DNA of 53,349 nt from Ruoffia halotolerans (GCF_014049385.1 NZ_JACAOA010000015.1:1-53349); one strand, 5' to 3'. Shown: positions 1 through 9,649, counted from the first letter of the stretch. Notes: generated from the letters alone by a model not told the origin. A program made the numbers and translations.

Positions 1-6
1 AGTTTT

Positions 7-342
7 TTAGGCTTTCTTAATTAAATGCGTATCTAAGAATTTATTCAATTGCCCCTTATCTCTCGCTGTTTGCCCTTGAGAGATGTTTGACGGGTTTAAA
101 TATAAACGCGCTTGCTCATTGTTATTTTCATTAAATGCAGCAACTGCCTCACCTTCATCTTCGTCGAACACTCGATCCACGTGATGATAAGTACTTTCTA
201 ATATCTCTTCGACATCCATTGCGATTGCATCGCGCAATACTTGATACATCTCAGCTTGTGCTTCAGGAATGTAGAATATATCTACTTTTACTAAGTCTTC
301 TTGCTCAGTTTTTTTACCTTTTTGTCTTCTATTTTTTGCCAA
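7..342 (-). CDS. Small basic-to-acidic hypothetical protein
   Basis: This encodes a 111-residue soluble protein that I do not recognise. The N-terminus is strongly basic (MAKNRRQKGKK), the middle is acidic (VDRVFDEDEGEA), and the C-terminal third is rich in Asn and Gln. No signal peptide, membrane segment or Cys is present. The start codon is TTG and the ribosome binding site in front of it is weak, so the start is uncertain, but no other in-frame Met occurs until about residue 32. It ends only a few bases from the left edge of the window. It lies 19 bases downstream of the HAD phosphatase gene on the same strand and could be co-transcribed with it. Confidence 0.6.
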   Translation of the reverse strand: MAKNRRQKGKKTEQEDLVKVDIFYIPEAQAEMYQVLRDAIAMDVEEILESTYHHVDRVFDEDEGEAVAAFNENNNEQARLYLNPSNISQGQTARDKGQLNKFLDTHLIKKA

Positions 343-361
343 CTCGCTTTCACAGACCTTT

Positions 362-1213
362 CTATCTTTTATTATGAATTAAGTATTTATTCATAAATTC
401 CATAGAATCATTTGAAAGAAGTTCTTCTAGTAAATTTATCACAGAAGAATCTTCATTTGTTCCAATTTGGTAGGTTGTCGATAACAATAAATCATGATCA
501 GCATTGCCCATTGCGATATTGTAGTGGGCTTCTTTCATCATACTTTCATCATTTAAGCTATCGCCAAATGCCATTGTATCTTCTTTTTTAATATTGTATT
601 TTGCCTGTAATTTTCTTACGGCAATTCCTTTACCGCCATCTTTAGCGTAAACATCTAGCCACCCATCACCACTCGTTACCGAATCAATGTCTTCAAAACG
701 TTCTTTCAAAATACGCGTCATTATTTTATTTCGATCAAGTGAGTGCGTTGAATAAATGGCTAGTTTAGTAGGCTTTTCTCCTTCCGGTAAATCTTCGAAC
801 TTTTCAATATAAGCTAAAGCATTATTATATTGAGATATGTGTTCAAAGGCTTCGCCTTTGGTTTCTCTAAAGTAGGCTTGATTTCCAGTATTTACCATAA
901 TGTGGAAACCTTCAAATTCATCAACAAAGGATGCAATGTTATAGAGAGTCTCTCTATCCACAGTCGTTGTTGATAACTCTTCATTATTTTTCACTATAAA
1001 ATTCCCGTTATCACAAGCAAAGTATAAATCTTTTTGATCTTCTTGCGAGAAGTAATCAATAATTTTGTGATAACTGTTCCCAGTTGCTATACAAACCAAT
1101 ACATCTCGGTTTTTCAGCGTTTGAAGTGCGTGATTAAAACGTTCGACGTCGTAGCTTTTGTCTTTTCTCAACAATGTTTCATCTAAGTCAATTACAATTA
1201 ATTTTACGGTCAT
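362..1213 (-). CDS. Cof-type HAD-IIB family phosphatase
   Basis: Predicted cytoplasmic hydrolase of small phosphorylated metabolites, such as sugar phosphates or flavin and pyridoxal phosphates; the substrate cannot be read from sequence. HAD motif I is DLDET with the nucleophile Asp9 and acid/base Asp11, and the metal-binding motif IV is GDSLND at about 217-222, followed by the ALGNA-like segment NIAMGNA. The length of 283 residues fits the Cof/YidA-like class with a C2 cap. I chose the internal ATG at 1213 because AAGGAG stands just before it; the longer reading frame adds 18 residues that break the usual N-terminal beta strand. Confidence 0.88.
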   Translation of the reverse strand: MTVKLIVIDLDETLLRKDKSYDVERFNHALQTLKNRDVLVCIATGNSYHKIIDYFSQEDQKDLYFACDNGNFIVKNNEELSTTTVDRETLYNIASFVDEFEGFHIMVNTGNQAYFRETKGEAFEHISQYNNALAYIEKFEDLPEGEKPTKLAIYSTHSLDRNKIMTRILKERFEDIDSVTSGDGWLDVYAKDGGKGIAVRKLQAKYNIKKEDTMAFGDSLNDESMMKEAHYNIAMGNADHDLLLSTTYQIGTNEDSSVINLLEELLSNDSMEFMNKYLIHNKR

Positions 1214-1328
1214 TATAAACTCCTTATAAGATGTCCATTTCGTATTTATAGTATCATATTTAGTCACTGGTTTTAAATATATTTACTTTTAAAAGCGATG
1301 TAAACCTTTCTATATAATACTGGACTTC

Positions 1329-2339
1329 TTATTTTTCTAGAGTTTTATTAATGATAGCGCTAATGATTTGTCGAGCTTCTTCGCCTTCTGGCGTCGGATA
1401 CACGGGATAGATATGATTCATCTTCTCAGCAGTATATAAATCGTGTTCAATATTATCTTCTTTTAGACGGTTCGCAAATTGAAGGATATCTGGATAAAAA
1501 ACTTCATGCGTCCCAACAAATAACGTAATACGTGCTAAATCTCTACCACTAATAAGCATTGGACTCACGAGTGGATCATCGATACGCCCCTCTTTTCCTA
1601 CCCAATATTCACTTGCTAAATTCAAGCCAATTTGACTTATCATCGGATCCAATGGCTCTAAATCTAGAATTTCTGGATTCTCGTTGGCAATATCTAGCCA
1701 CGGTGATATGGCGATGATTTCATCCGGTTGTTGGATACCTTCTTCTCTTAAAAGATTGGCTAATCCAAGTGCCATTCCCCCACCTGAAGAATCTCCCATC
1801 AGGATAATCGGATTGTCATTCACATTCTCGTTAAGTATTTGCTTGTACAATGTAAAGACATAAGGCACTGACTCTTTATACGAGTATTTCGGTGTTTTTA
1901 AATACTGAGGGAAAATCACTTGGGCATTCGTCTTTCTTACGACTGAACGTAAGAAAAAGTAATGAGTTGGATACGGCGGAAATGCATAGCCGCCTCCGTG
2001 TAAGTAAAATATAATAGGTTGTTTATCCTTTTTCTTATTCCACGAAAAAACTTGCATGGGCCCAAGATAGCTTTCTTCTACTTTACGCCCAACCATGATA
2101 TCTGGTTTCATTTGTGGTTTAGTATTCCACTCGATGAAGTCATCAATACGGTTTTGATGTTCAAATAACTTTCGCTGTTGTTCTTTCATTCCATACACAA
2201 ATAATCCTCGTTCAATTAACCAACTTGAAAGAGACTGATTTTTATATTTGGGAAACAGTTTAGTTGCTAATAGAATTCCACCTGTAACAGTGAGTCCAGC
2301 CATCCATAATTTTTTTAGTGTTGAATTTTTTTCTTGCAA
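1329..2339 (-). CDS. Membrane-anchored alpha/beta hydrolase (HSL/esterase type)
   Basis: Predicted carboxylesterase of the hormone-sensitive lipase type. The oxyanion-hole motif HGGGYAF is at 114-120 and the nucleophile motif GDSSGG at 182-187, with Ser184 as the likely nucleophile. The C-terminal charge-relay region reads GTHEVFYPD followed by MNHIYP, so a Glu sits where Asp is usual in the acid position, while His is present. Residues 10-30 form a hydrophobic stretch, probably a membrane anchor or uncleaved signal. The start is TTG: AGGAGG lies 8 bases before it, and an ATG four bases upstream is out of frame and leads only to a short open frame. Neighbours give no pathway. Confidence 0.82.
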   Translation of the reverse strand: MQEKNSTLKKLWMAGLTVTGGILLATKLFPKYKNQSLSSWLIERGLFVYGMKEQQRKLFEHQNRIDDFIEWNTKPQMKPDIMVGRKVEESYLGPMQVFSWNKKKDKQPIIFYLHGGGYAFPPYPTHYFFLRSVVRKTNAQVIFPQYLKTPKYSYKESVPYVFTLYKQILNENVNDNPIILMGDSSGGGMALGLANLLREEGIQQPDEIIAISPWLDIANENPEILDLEPLDPMISQIGLNLASEYWVGKEGRIDDPLVSPMLISGRDLARITLFVGTHEVFYPDILQFANRLKEDNIEHDLYTAEKMNHIYPVYPTPEGEEARQIISAIINKTLEK

Positions 2340-2488
2340 CCATGCGCCTCCTTATAATTTGGTTATTGTTTCATCATTGTACCAAAATGTTTAATTATTG
2401 ATAAATCTTATGATTAAGTTTACTAGCTTGACTGTTTATGAGGAAACAATTAGACTGTATCTAATTATTTTAATTTAGGAGGACTTTA

Positions 2489-3175
2489 ATGAAAGAAGCA
2501 TTTAAATTTGCTTTCCCCCATACTATCCCAATTATGGCGGGCTATATCTTTTTAGGGATACCCTTTGGATTATTGGCTGTGAGTCAAGGTTTCTCGCCAT
2601 TATTTGCTATTTTAATGAGTGTGATTATATACTCAGGTGCGATTCAGTATGCTGCTATTGATGTGTTTTTAGCATCTTTTAATCCAATTAATGCAATCAT
2701 ACTTACGTTGATGGTAGGTGCTAGACATATCTTTTATGGTATTGCGATGCTTACAAAGTTTAGTAAACTAGATTCAAAAAAATACTATACCATCTTTGGT
2801 TTAACTGATGAGACTTTCTCGGTGCTTGTTTCTATTGATATCCCGGAAAATCTCAGTCGAGATTGGGTGTTTTTCTTTATTACTTTACTCAATCAAATTT
2901 ATTGGGTTTCTGGAACCGTTATTGGCGTCCTATTAGGAAGTATGATTACAATTAATCTTGAAGGGATTGATTTTGTTCTAACAGCATTATTTATTACTAT
3001 CTTTGTTGATCAATGGTTAAATAGTTCGAGTAAAGTTCCAGCCCTTGTTGGAATCTTATCCGGTTTGCTTTGTTTAATACTGTTTGGTGCAAACAATTTT
3101 ATGATTCCTGCGATGGTATTTATCGTTGGCTTCTTCTTATACCGCTTTAACAAGAAGGGAGTGGCTCGTCAATGA
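2489..3175 (+). CDS. azlC: AzlC-family branched-chain amino acid exporter, large subunit
   Basis: Membrane protein that with AzlD exports branched-chain amino acids or their analogues. The 228-residue sequence is almost entirely hydrophobic helices and starts with the AzlC-type segment around residues 15-40 (PIMAGYIFLGIPFGLLA), followed by the conserved YSGAIQYAA and VGARHIFYG signatures. The start ATG is preceded by AGGAGG at good spacing. The stop codon overlaps the azlD start by four bases (ATGA), so the two are translationally coupled. The role in BCAA export is family knowledge; the presence of an Ile-responsive BCAA locus elsewhere in this window is consistent with it. Confidence 0.92.
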   Translation: MKEAFKFAFPHTIPIMAGYIFLGIPFGLLAVSQGFSPLFAILMSVIIYSGAIQYAAIDVFLASFNPINAIILTLMVGARHIFYGIAMLTKFSKLDSKKYYTIFGLTDETFSVLVSIDIPENLSRDWVFFFITLLNQIYWVSGTVIGVLLGSMITINLEGIDFVLTALFITIFVDQWLNSSSKVPALVGILSGLLCLILFGANNFMIPAMVFIVGFFLYRFNKKGVARQ

Positions 3176-3498
3176 CACAAACCCAACTTTGGATTACATT
3201 TGCTATAATTGCGGGTCTTACGATGCTGACTCGTTTTATTACTTTTATTATTTTTCCGGCCGGTTCTCAACCACCTAAGGCAATTATTTATTTGGGTTCC
3301 GTCTTACCCACTGCTGCCATGGGCTTAATTATTGTATTCGCGCTGAGAAATACACCCGTCCTCACTTATCCATATGCTATTCCTGAAGTGATTGCGTCTC
3401 TATCTATTGTCATTATTCATTATTGGAAGCGAAATACAATCTTAAGTATTTTAGTTGGAACCGTTATTTATATGTTTCTTATACAAAGTATCTTTTAA
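3172..3498 (+). CDS. azlD: AzlD-family branched-chain amino acid exporter, small subunit
   Basis: Small membrane partner of AzlC, 108 residues with four hydrophobic segments. The N-terminal TRFITFIIFP segment, PKAIIYLGSVLPTAAMG and the C-terminal short helix are typical of the family. It begins inside the azlC stop codon (ATGA overlap), so the pair is made as a unit. A hairpin terminator follows directly. The function is inferred from the paired arrangement and family resemblance; no substrate-specific residues can be pointed to. Confidence 0.9.
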   Translation: MTQTQLWITFAIIAGLTMLTRFITFIIFPAGSQPPKAIIYLGSVLPTAAMGLIIVFALRNTPVLTYPYAIPEVIASLSIVIIHYWKRNTILSILVGTVIYMFLIQSIF

Positions 3499-3501
3499 AA
3501 A

Positions 3502-3537
3502 ATAGACCTGACTTAGTTTTGGCTAAGTCAGGTCTAT
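3502..3537. terminator. Bidirectional terminator between azlD and argS
   Basis: A perfect 15-base inverted repeat (arms 3502-3516 and 3523-3537, loop TTTTGG) stands between the convergent azlD and argS genes. A run of A at 3497-3501 gives a U-tract for the argS transcript; the plus-strand tract is weak. Confidence 0.8.
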
Positions 3538-3549
3538 TACTATTCTATA

Positions 3550-5241
3550 TTACATTTCTTCAGGTGCTTCAACACCTAAGAGTTTTAATGCGTCTTTTAT
3601 AACTATCGTTACAGCTTTAACTAAAGCCATACGTGCTTTTAATTGGTCATCATCGTTTAATATACGCACATTTGCATAGTATTTATTGAATTGTTGAGCT
3701 AATTGGATAACATATTTGGCAACTAAAGAAGGTTCAAAGCGTTCAATCGCATTTTCTAGGATACGTGAGTAGTCAGCGATTTTCTTAATAACTTCCCAAC
3801 TGAAAGCATCGTTAAGATTTACAGTTGTATCTTTTGAAATTTCTTTATCGTATTTACGAATCATACTCATTGAACGTGCATAAGTATATTGTACATAAGG
3901 ACCTGTTTCTCCTTCAAATTGAACAATATCTTTTAAGTTAAAGTCAAAGTTATTCATACGGTCTGTTTTAAGATCGTGGAATACTACCGCTCCAACACCG
4001 ACTTGATGAGCCACTTCTTCTTTATTCGCTAAATCAGGATTTTTCTCATTGATTTGTTCTGTTGCTAAAGCAATCGCATCATTCAACACTTGTTCTAGTA
4101 AGACGATTTTACCTTTACGTGTTGATAATTTCTTACCATTTAACGTAATTAAACCAAATGGTACGTGAGTCATATCTTTATACCATTCATAACCTAATTT
4201 ATTTAAAACAGCTTTTAATTGTTTGAAGTGAACACTTTGTTCATTCCCAACAACATAAACATTTTTAGCAAAGTTATAAGTGTTGTAACGGTAGATGGCT
4301 GCTGCTAAGTCACGTGTCACGTAAAGTGTCGCACCATCTGACTTTTTAATTAAGGCAGGTGGTAAGTTTTCTTCCTCTAGGTCGACAATAGTTGCACCTT
4401 GGTCAATTTTAGTTATGTTTTTACTTTCTAATTCATCAATAACGGCTTGCATTTTATCATTATAGAAAGCTTCTCCATTATATGAATCGAATTCGATATT
4501 TAACATATCATAAACTTTTTGGAATTCTTTTAATGATTCGTCTTTGAACCAAGTCCAAAGTTCGATCATTTCTTGATCGCCATCTTCTAGTCGTTTGAAT
4601 ACCGCTCTTGCTTCGTCCTCTAGTTCTGGATTTTCTTCTGCTCTTTCATGGAACTCAACATATAGTTTAACAAGTTCATTGATAGGATCTTTTCTCACTT
4701 GTTCTTCATCGCCCCATTTTTCGTAAGCAACGATTAATTTACCAAATTGAGTACCCCAGTCACCTAAGTGGTTGATACGAATTGGGTTGTAACCCGTTTT
4801 CTCAGCTAAATTAGCGATTGAATTACCGATAACTGTTGATCTTAAGTGTCCCATAGACATTGGTTTAGCAATATTAGGTGATGACATATCAATCGTCATT
4901 GCTTCACCATGACCAATATTTAAATCTCCATAGTCTTCGCCTTCATTTAGAACTTGTGTAACGAGTTCGTTTGCGACATTTTCACGTTTAAGAAAGACAT
5001 TAATATAAGGACCTACAGCTTCAACGCTCTCGAAGTTTTCCATACTTATTTGCTCAGCGATATCACTCGCAATTTGTTGAGGCGCTTTACGGAATACTCT
5101 AGCTAATGCGAAAGCAGGGAAAGCTAAATCCCCATGCTCAGTATTATTTGGTATTTCAATTAATTTAGTAATTTCTTCTTTGCTTAAATGCTCACCAACA
5201 ATTGGTGTTAAAGCATCTACATATATTTGTTTGATATCCAT
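3550..5241 (-). CDS. argS: Arginyl-tRNA synthetase
   Basis: Cytoplasmic class I aminoacyl-tRNA synthetase charging tRNA-Arg. The 563-residue length is normal. The N-terminal tRNA-binding (Add-1) domain covers about residues 1-110. The HIGH-type signature is SMGH at 129-132 inside SPNIAKPMSMGHLRST, and the KMSKS-equivalent reads KLSTRKG in the region around residue 370. The C-terminal DALR anticodon-binding domain contains YVQYTYARS and ends near the stop. AGGAGG precedes the ATG. Expression is very probably controlled by the T-box leader immediately upstream, which terminates transcription when tRNA-Arg is charged. Confidence 0.97.
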   Translation of the reverse strand: MDIKQIYVDALTPIVGEHLSKEEITKLIEIPNNTEHGDLAFPAFALARVFRKAPQQIASDIAEQISMENFESVEAVGPYINVFLKRENVANELVTQVLNEGEDYGDLNIGHGEAMTIDMSSPNIAKPMSMGHLRSTVIGNSIANLAEKTGYNPIRINHLGDWGTQFGKLIVAYEKWGDEEQVRKDPINELVKLYVEFHERAEENPELEDEARAVFKRLEDGDQEMIELWTWFKDESLKEFQKVYDMLNIEFDSYNGEAFYNDKMQAVIDELESKNITKIDQGATIVDLEEENLPPALIKKSDGATLYVTRDLAAAIYRYNTYNFAKNVYVVGNEQSVHFKQLKAVLNKLGYEWYKDMTHVPFGLITLNGKKLSTRKGKIVLLEQVLNDAIALATEQINEKNPDLANKEEVAHQVGVGAVVFHDLKTDRMNNFDFNLKDIVQFEGETGPYVQYTYARSMSMIRKYDKEISKDTTVNLNDAFSWEVIKKIADYSRILENAIERFEPSLVAKYVIQLAQQFNKYYANVRILNDDDQLKARMALVKAVTIVIKDALKLLGVEAPEEM

Positions 5242-5271
5242 TGTTTATATTCCTCCTATAATAAAACTCAA

Positions 5272-5530
5272 AATAAAACACCTCAAGAAAGACATAATTA
5301 AATGTCTCTCTAGAGGCGTTAACTTATACGCGGTACCACTCTAGTTCCATGAATCACTATCATTCATGCTCTCGTATTGATAACGAAGTTTCCTCCGAAC
5401 TAGAGTATCTAGTTGTACGATGAAAGTGCGTTTCGATAGGTATCTCTGACTGGCTCTCAACATCCCAGCTTGCTGTATAGAGATAAGTTATCTACTCTCT
5501 TTCAAGGGTTAACTGTCTCCTAAACCGCAA
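5272..5530 (-). promoter_or_regulatory. T-box riboswitch leader of argS
   Basis: On the minus strand the leader carries the T-box core AGAGTGGTACCGCG at 5342-5329, which pairs with the uncharged tRNA acceptor end. It is followed by an intrinsic terminator (arms at 5302-5317 and 5280-5295, then TGTTTTATTTT) and then the argS ribosome binding site. Upstream sequence 5400-5520 forms the long imperfect Stem I. A CGC triplet at 5430-5428 followed by A, on the 3' side of Stem I, is the best candidate for the specifier codon (Arg), but its placement in the specifier loop was judged by eye. Confidence 0.9.
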
Positions 5531-5565
5531 TTATTCTACCAAAATATATGATGTTCGTCTACACT

Positions 5566-8500
5566 TTAATGCTTATTTGTTGATTTATTACGAGTAAAGA
5601 CTAAATATGCTCCGCTTAGTAATATTATAAAGCCTAAGAATAAAATTCCTTTTGTTGACGTTTCACCGGTATTTGGTAAGTCATCATCATTCTCTTCTAC
5701 ACTTGATTCGACTGTCACTTCAACAGATTCTTCTAGTGAGATAGACGCTTGTTCTGCGTTATATACAATACCAAATGTACCTAATTGTTGAGTTCTGAAG
5801 GTAATTCTTTGGTTATGTAATGCAAATGTTAAGTTTGAATTGTTGCTATCGTTTACACGAACCACTCGTAATTGCGAATTAACAGGACGTGTTGGAATCT
5901 TAATCTCGGCAATTCGAGTTAATTGAACTGCTTCGTTATTCTCATCCAATAAAGTAATTGTGTAAATATCCGCATCCGCATTCTCTAAAGTTGCTGCATT
6001 ATCTAATGTTTCAACATGAATACTTGAAACTTTCATTGCGTCTTGTGGGTTTACCCAAACTTCTATACCTGTTTCAGCATCAATAAATTGTCTTGTCGCT
6101 TGAGATGCTTCTTCATCAATACTTGCTTGTTCAGCTGGTGTTAAGCTTTGAGACTCATCAACAATCACACTTGATGATTGTGATTCACTAAACGATTCGC
6201 TACTTGATTCTTGCGAGCTTGATTGTTCTAAACTCGTTTCTTGTGAACTTGACTCCTCTGAACTTGAAGATTCTTGAGCAGTGGCTCTTGGGCTAACGGT
6301 AATTGTTTCATTCGCTACAATCCCAAATTCACCCGTTAATTCTTCGATTTCAAAACCTTCGGGTACATTGATAATTTCATATGGGTATGAACCAGCTTCT
6401 AAGTTATCTACTGTCACTTCTCCATTATTATCTGTTGTATACGTTTCGTGGTCGATTCGAATATCAACGCCTACGACAGGTTGATTATTGTTATCTCTAA
6501 TTTGAATTGTTACTGAACCAGTTTCTGGTAATTTTTCAATAATAATCTCTGATTCAAAAGCTGACCCTTCTTCAAGCTCAGTCGCTTGTTCTTCTGAATT
6601 ATTGTAGTAACCATTTGGTGTACTCGTTACAGAATAATTGTAACGACCTGGTTCTAGACTTTCAAAATGAGCGATACCTTCAGAGTTCGTTGTTCCAGTT
6701 AAGCCACCAAAGGCTAGGCTTGCACCTTCAACAGCATCCCCGTTTTGATCGACTACTTTAATATCAGCCGTTGATAATTCGATTTCTCTTTCAACACTAA
6801 TCGATGCAGTTGTTATTTCTGATTCATTGACTGTTACTTCTCCACTTGCATTACCAATATATCCTTCTGGTAATTCTGAGATTGAATAACTGTACGTATT
6901 GGGTTCAATATCCGAAATTGTTGCCGTTCCTTCTTCATTCGTTGTAGTCGTTGTGTCATTGATTGAAATAACTGCTCCTTCTACGGGAGAATTATCTTGG
7001 TCAGTTACATTAAAGATGACCGTTCCAGGTTGGGCATTATATTGTACTTGTAGAGTTCGAGCTTCTGTTGCTCCTTCGGCGATATAAACACTTTGAGAAG
7101 CGATATTATGTTCATAATTTTCTGGTAACTCATTAATAACATATTCGTAAGTACCTTCTGCCAGTTCATCAAATACAACTTGCCCTTCGGCATAGGTTGT
7201 TTCTGTTTGATCTTCATTCAACTGTACTTGGGCACCAGACACAGCTTGGTCGTTTTGATCCATGACTGTAATTGTTAATTGTCCGGGTGCAAGTTCTCTT
7301 TCTACAGTAACAGTCTCTTCAATATGGTTATTCGCTTCAATTATCACTGTGCCAGATACTTGACCAGTATAATTTTCTGGTAAGCTTGCTAAAGTATAGT
7401 TGTATGTTTGATTTGCGTTTAATCCTTCAATAATCACTTGTCCACTTGAATTTGATGGATAAGTATTATCATTCAGTGTGATTTGAGCACCATCAACAGG
7501 TTCGTTATTTTGATCCACGACACTAAATGTTACATTCCCAAATTGCTCAACTTTACTTAGATTTATTTCTTGTGTTGCTTCTTCATTGGCAACAATTGTT
7601 AGTTGACCTTCCGCCGGTGTTTCATATTGTTCTGGTAACTTTGTCACCATATAGTTATAAGCACCCGGTCCAATGTCAGTAAATTCAGCCACACCACTTG
7701 GGTTTGTTGTGACAGTTTCATTGCCTAATTGGATTTCAACATTTTCAACGGGTTGGCTAGCTTCATCAACCACTGTAAATACAGCACTACCAACTTGTTC
7801 CGCTTGCGCAATGACCATTGTATCTTCAACTTGTTGGTCTGGATTAATTGTAATCGTTCTTACTTCAGCTTCTCCATCTAAGACATAACCTTCAGGTAAA
7901 GCCGTAACAGAGTAATCGTAAGAGTGATTTGCTTCTAAATCTTCAAATACAGCTCTTCCGTTACCATTTGTGATTGCAGTCTGCTCACCTAATGTAAGTT
8001 CTGCACCAATAATAGGTTGCTGTGAATCATCGACAACATTTACTAATAATGATCCATAGGTAACTGATGTTGGTAAGACAATTGCTTCTTCAGTAGGTGC
8101 AGATTCAACCACGTTTACACTTCCTGATACAGGTATTTCAAATCCTTCTGGAGCTGAAGTTACTTCATATGAATAACCGCCAACTGGTAAGGCTTCAGTT
8201 TCCACTCGGCCTGTTTCAGTTGTAGTATAAAAACTGTCAGCGATTTGTATTTCTACCCCGCTAATAGGTTCAAAGGCTTCATTTGTTACAACAAATTCAA
8301 TATTATTTGTATCGATATCTGCTGATAAAGTAATCGTTGCTTCAGTTGGAGTCGTTGGATCAACAACAACTGTTCCGGTCGCTTTTTCTAGACTATATCC
8401 TTCAGGAACACTATTAATTGTATAAGTTGCTTCTCCTACGGGTACTTCTGAGAATACCGCTTGACCGTTAACATCTGTATAAATTTCACGTTCATTCAAT

Positions 8501-9447
8501 GTCATCGAAACATTAGAAACTGGCACTGATTCTTCATCCAGAACAGTTAAGGTTACTGTGTTTGATTCAGGTGTTTCTGGAATACGTTCAACAGATATTT
8601 CAACGTTCGTCGCTTCTTGACTTACTACCGTAATTGGTGCAGCTGGCATTTTGATACCTTCAATTGAATAATCTTCGGGTACAGAGAGTACTTCTACTTG
8701 GACCTCTCCTACTGGAACATTGTCAACTTGAAGGAGACCTTGCGCATTTGTTGTAAACTCTTCACCATTTACACTAAGCACAGTGTTCGCTACTAATGAG
8801 CTATCACTTCCAATAACTTGTACCATTAATGTACCCGTTTCTTCAGGTACTTCTTCACCTGGTGTTTCCGGTTCGTCTGGATTCTCTGGAAGTGTTGCTA
8901 TAGATTGCTGATCAGCTATCGTAACAACTAATTCCGTCTCATATTGGTTAGTCGCTTCATTTAATAAGTTATCTCCTAATTCAATCTCGAATGGTACATC
9001 TAATACTACAGTACCATCACCCCATGGTATTAGATCACCGGTTTGGCTTAATTCTTTTAGAACATCTTGATCAGTTGTTGTTGGATGAGTTTGTTCTACG
9101 CGTGCTGGAATTAATTCTTGTCCGTCACGTTGAAAATTACCGCCATCATACAATCTGAATTTATAATTACCTGGTGTTAACATCAATGGTTCAGTATTTG
9201 GTTCATTAGAACGATAACTATAAACCAGTGTCCCTTCACCTGTATCTGGATCCGTTTGGATAATATCGTAACTGATTTGAGTTTGTTGTGTCGGCTCACC
9301 GCCGTACATTGCTAAATACACTTGAGCATCTACAGTGACTGGTGTGATTGCATTCTCCTGTGCATTGACTGGTTGTAAGCCTGCGAACAGACCCACAAAA
9401 GAAGACATAATCATGAATAAGGCTGTTATATACTTCATCTTCTTCAT
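5566..9447 (-). CDS. LPXTG-anchored repeat surface protein with ten prealbumin-like domains
   Basis: A 1293-residue cell-wall protein. A signal peptide ends near residue 29 (VNA-QEN). A unique N-terminal domain (about 30-190) leads into ten tandem repeats of about 85 residues (about 203-1055); each starts with a beta strand ending in VVD or VLD, has the turn P-V-x-G/N-A/V and ends with PEGY, PENY or a variant. These resemble SpaA/CnaB or carboxypeptidase-regulatory folds. A Ser/Glu linker (about 1059-1096) and a C-terminal domain follow, then LPNTG at 1257-1261, a hydrophobic helix and a basic tail. First strands almost all lack the Lys needed for a CnaB isopeptide bond. GGAGG precedes the ATG. 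The sortase gene is just upstream; the role is probably adhesion or as a stalk, inferred only. Confidence 0.93.
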   Translation of the reverse strand: MKKMKYITALFMIMSSFVGLFAGLQPVNAQENAITPVTVDAQVYLAMYGGEPTQQTQISYDIIQTDPDTGEGTLVYSYRSNEPNTEPLMLTPGNYKFRLYDGGNFQRDGQELIPARVEQTHPTTTDQDVLKELSQTGDLIPWGDGTVVLDVPFEIELGDNLLNEATNQYETELVVTIADQQSIATLPENPDEPETPGEEVPEETGTLMVQVIGSDSSLVANTVLSVNGEEFTTNAQGLLQVDNVPVGEVQVEVLSVPEDYSIEGIKMPAAPITVVSQEATNVEISVERIPETPESNTVTLTVLDEESVPVSNVSMTLNEREIYTDVNGQAVFSEVPVGEATYTINSVPEGYSLEKATGTVVVDPTTPTEATITLSADIDTNNIEFVVTNEAFEPISGVEIQIADSFYTTTETGRVETEALPVGGYSYEVTSAPEGFEIPVSGSVNVVESAPTEEAIVLPTSVTYGSLLVNVVDDSQQPIIGAELTLGEQTAITNGNGRAVFEDLEANHSYDYSVTALPEGYVLDGEAEVRTITINPDQQVEDTMVIAQAEQVGSAVFTVVDEASQPVENVEIQLGNETVTTNPSGVAEFTDIGPGAYNYMVTKLPEQYETPAEGQLTIVANEEATQEINLSKVEQFGNVTFSVVDQNNEPVDGAQITLNDNTYPSNSSGQVIIEGLNANQTYNYTLASLPENYTGQVSGTVIIEANNHIEETVTVERELAPGQLTITVMDQNDQAVSGAQVQLNEDQTETTYAEGQVVFDELAEGTYEYVINELPENYEHNIASQSVYIAEGATEARTLQVQYNAQPGTVIFNVTDQDNSPVEGAVISINDTTTTTNEEGTATISDIEPNTYSYSISELPEGYIGNASGEVTVNESEITTASISVEREIELSTADIKVVDQNGDAVEGASLAFGGLTGTTNSEGIAHFESLEPGRYNYSVTSTPNGYYNNSEEQATELEEGSAFESEIIIEKLPETGSVTIQIRDNNNQPVVGVDIRIDHETYTTDNNGEVTVDNLEAGSYPYEIINVPEGFEIEELTGEFGIVANETITVSPRATAQESSSSEESSSQETSLEQSSSQESSSESFSESQSSSVIVDESQSLTPAEQASIDEEASQATRQFIDAETGIEVWVNPQDAMKVSSIHVETLDNAATLENADADIYTITLLDENNEAVQLTRIAEIKIPTRPVNSQLRVVRVNDSNNSNLTFALHNQRITFRTQQLGTFGIVYNAEQASISLEESVEVTVESSVEENDDDLPNTGETSTKGILFLGFIILLSGAYLVFTRNKSTNKH

Positions 9448-9603
9448 CTTTCTTACCTCCTAAATATATTTGTAATAACTATATATTAAGTTTACCATAA
9501 AGCTCTTTTATATAGGTTAAAGTACAAAAAACATCATAATTTAAAAGCAATCTTTCTCAGTTAATTCATTAATTATTCATAAATAATCATACCGGTTAAA
9601 AAA

Positions 9604-9636
9604 GAACCGCATCTACTCTATAAGTAAATGCGGTTC
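9604..9636 (-). terminator. Sortase gene terminator
   Basis: The inverted repeat GAACCGCAT / ATGCGGTTC (9604-9612 and 9628-9636) is followed on the minus strand by TTTTTT. It separates the sortase gene from the downstream LPXTG gene, so the two are probably transcribed separately. Confidence 0.82.
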
Positions 9637-9649
9637 GACTATATTATAC

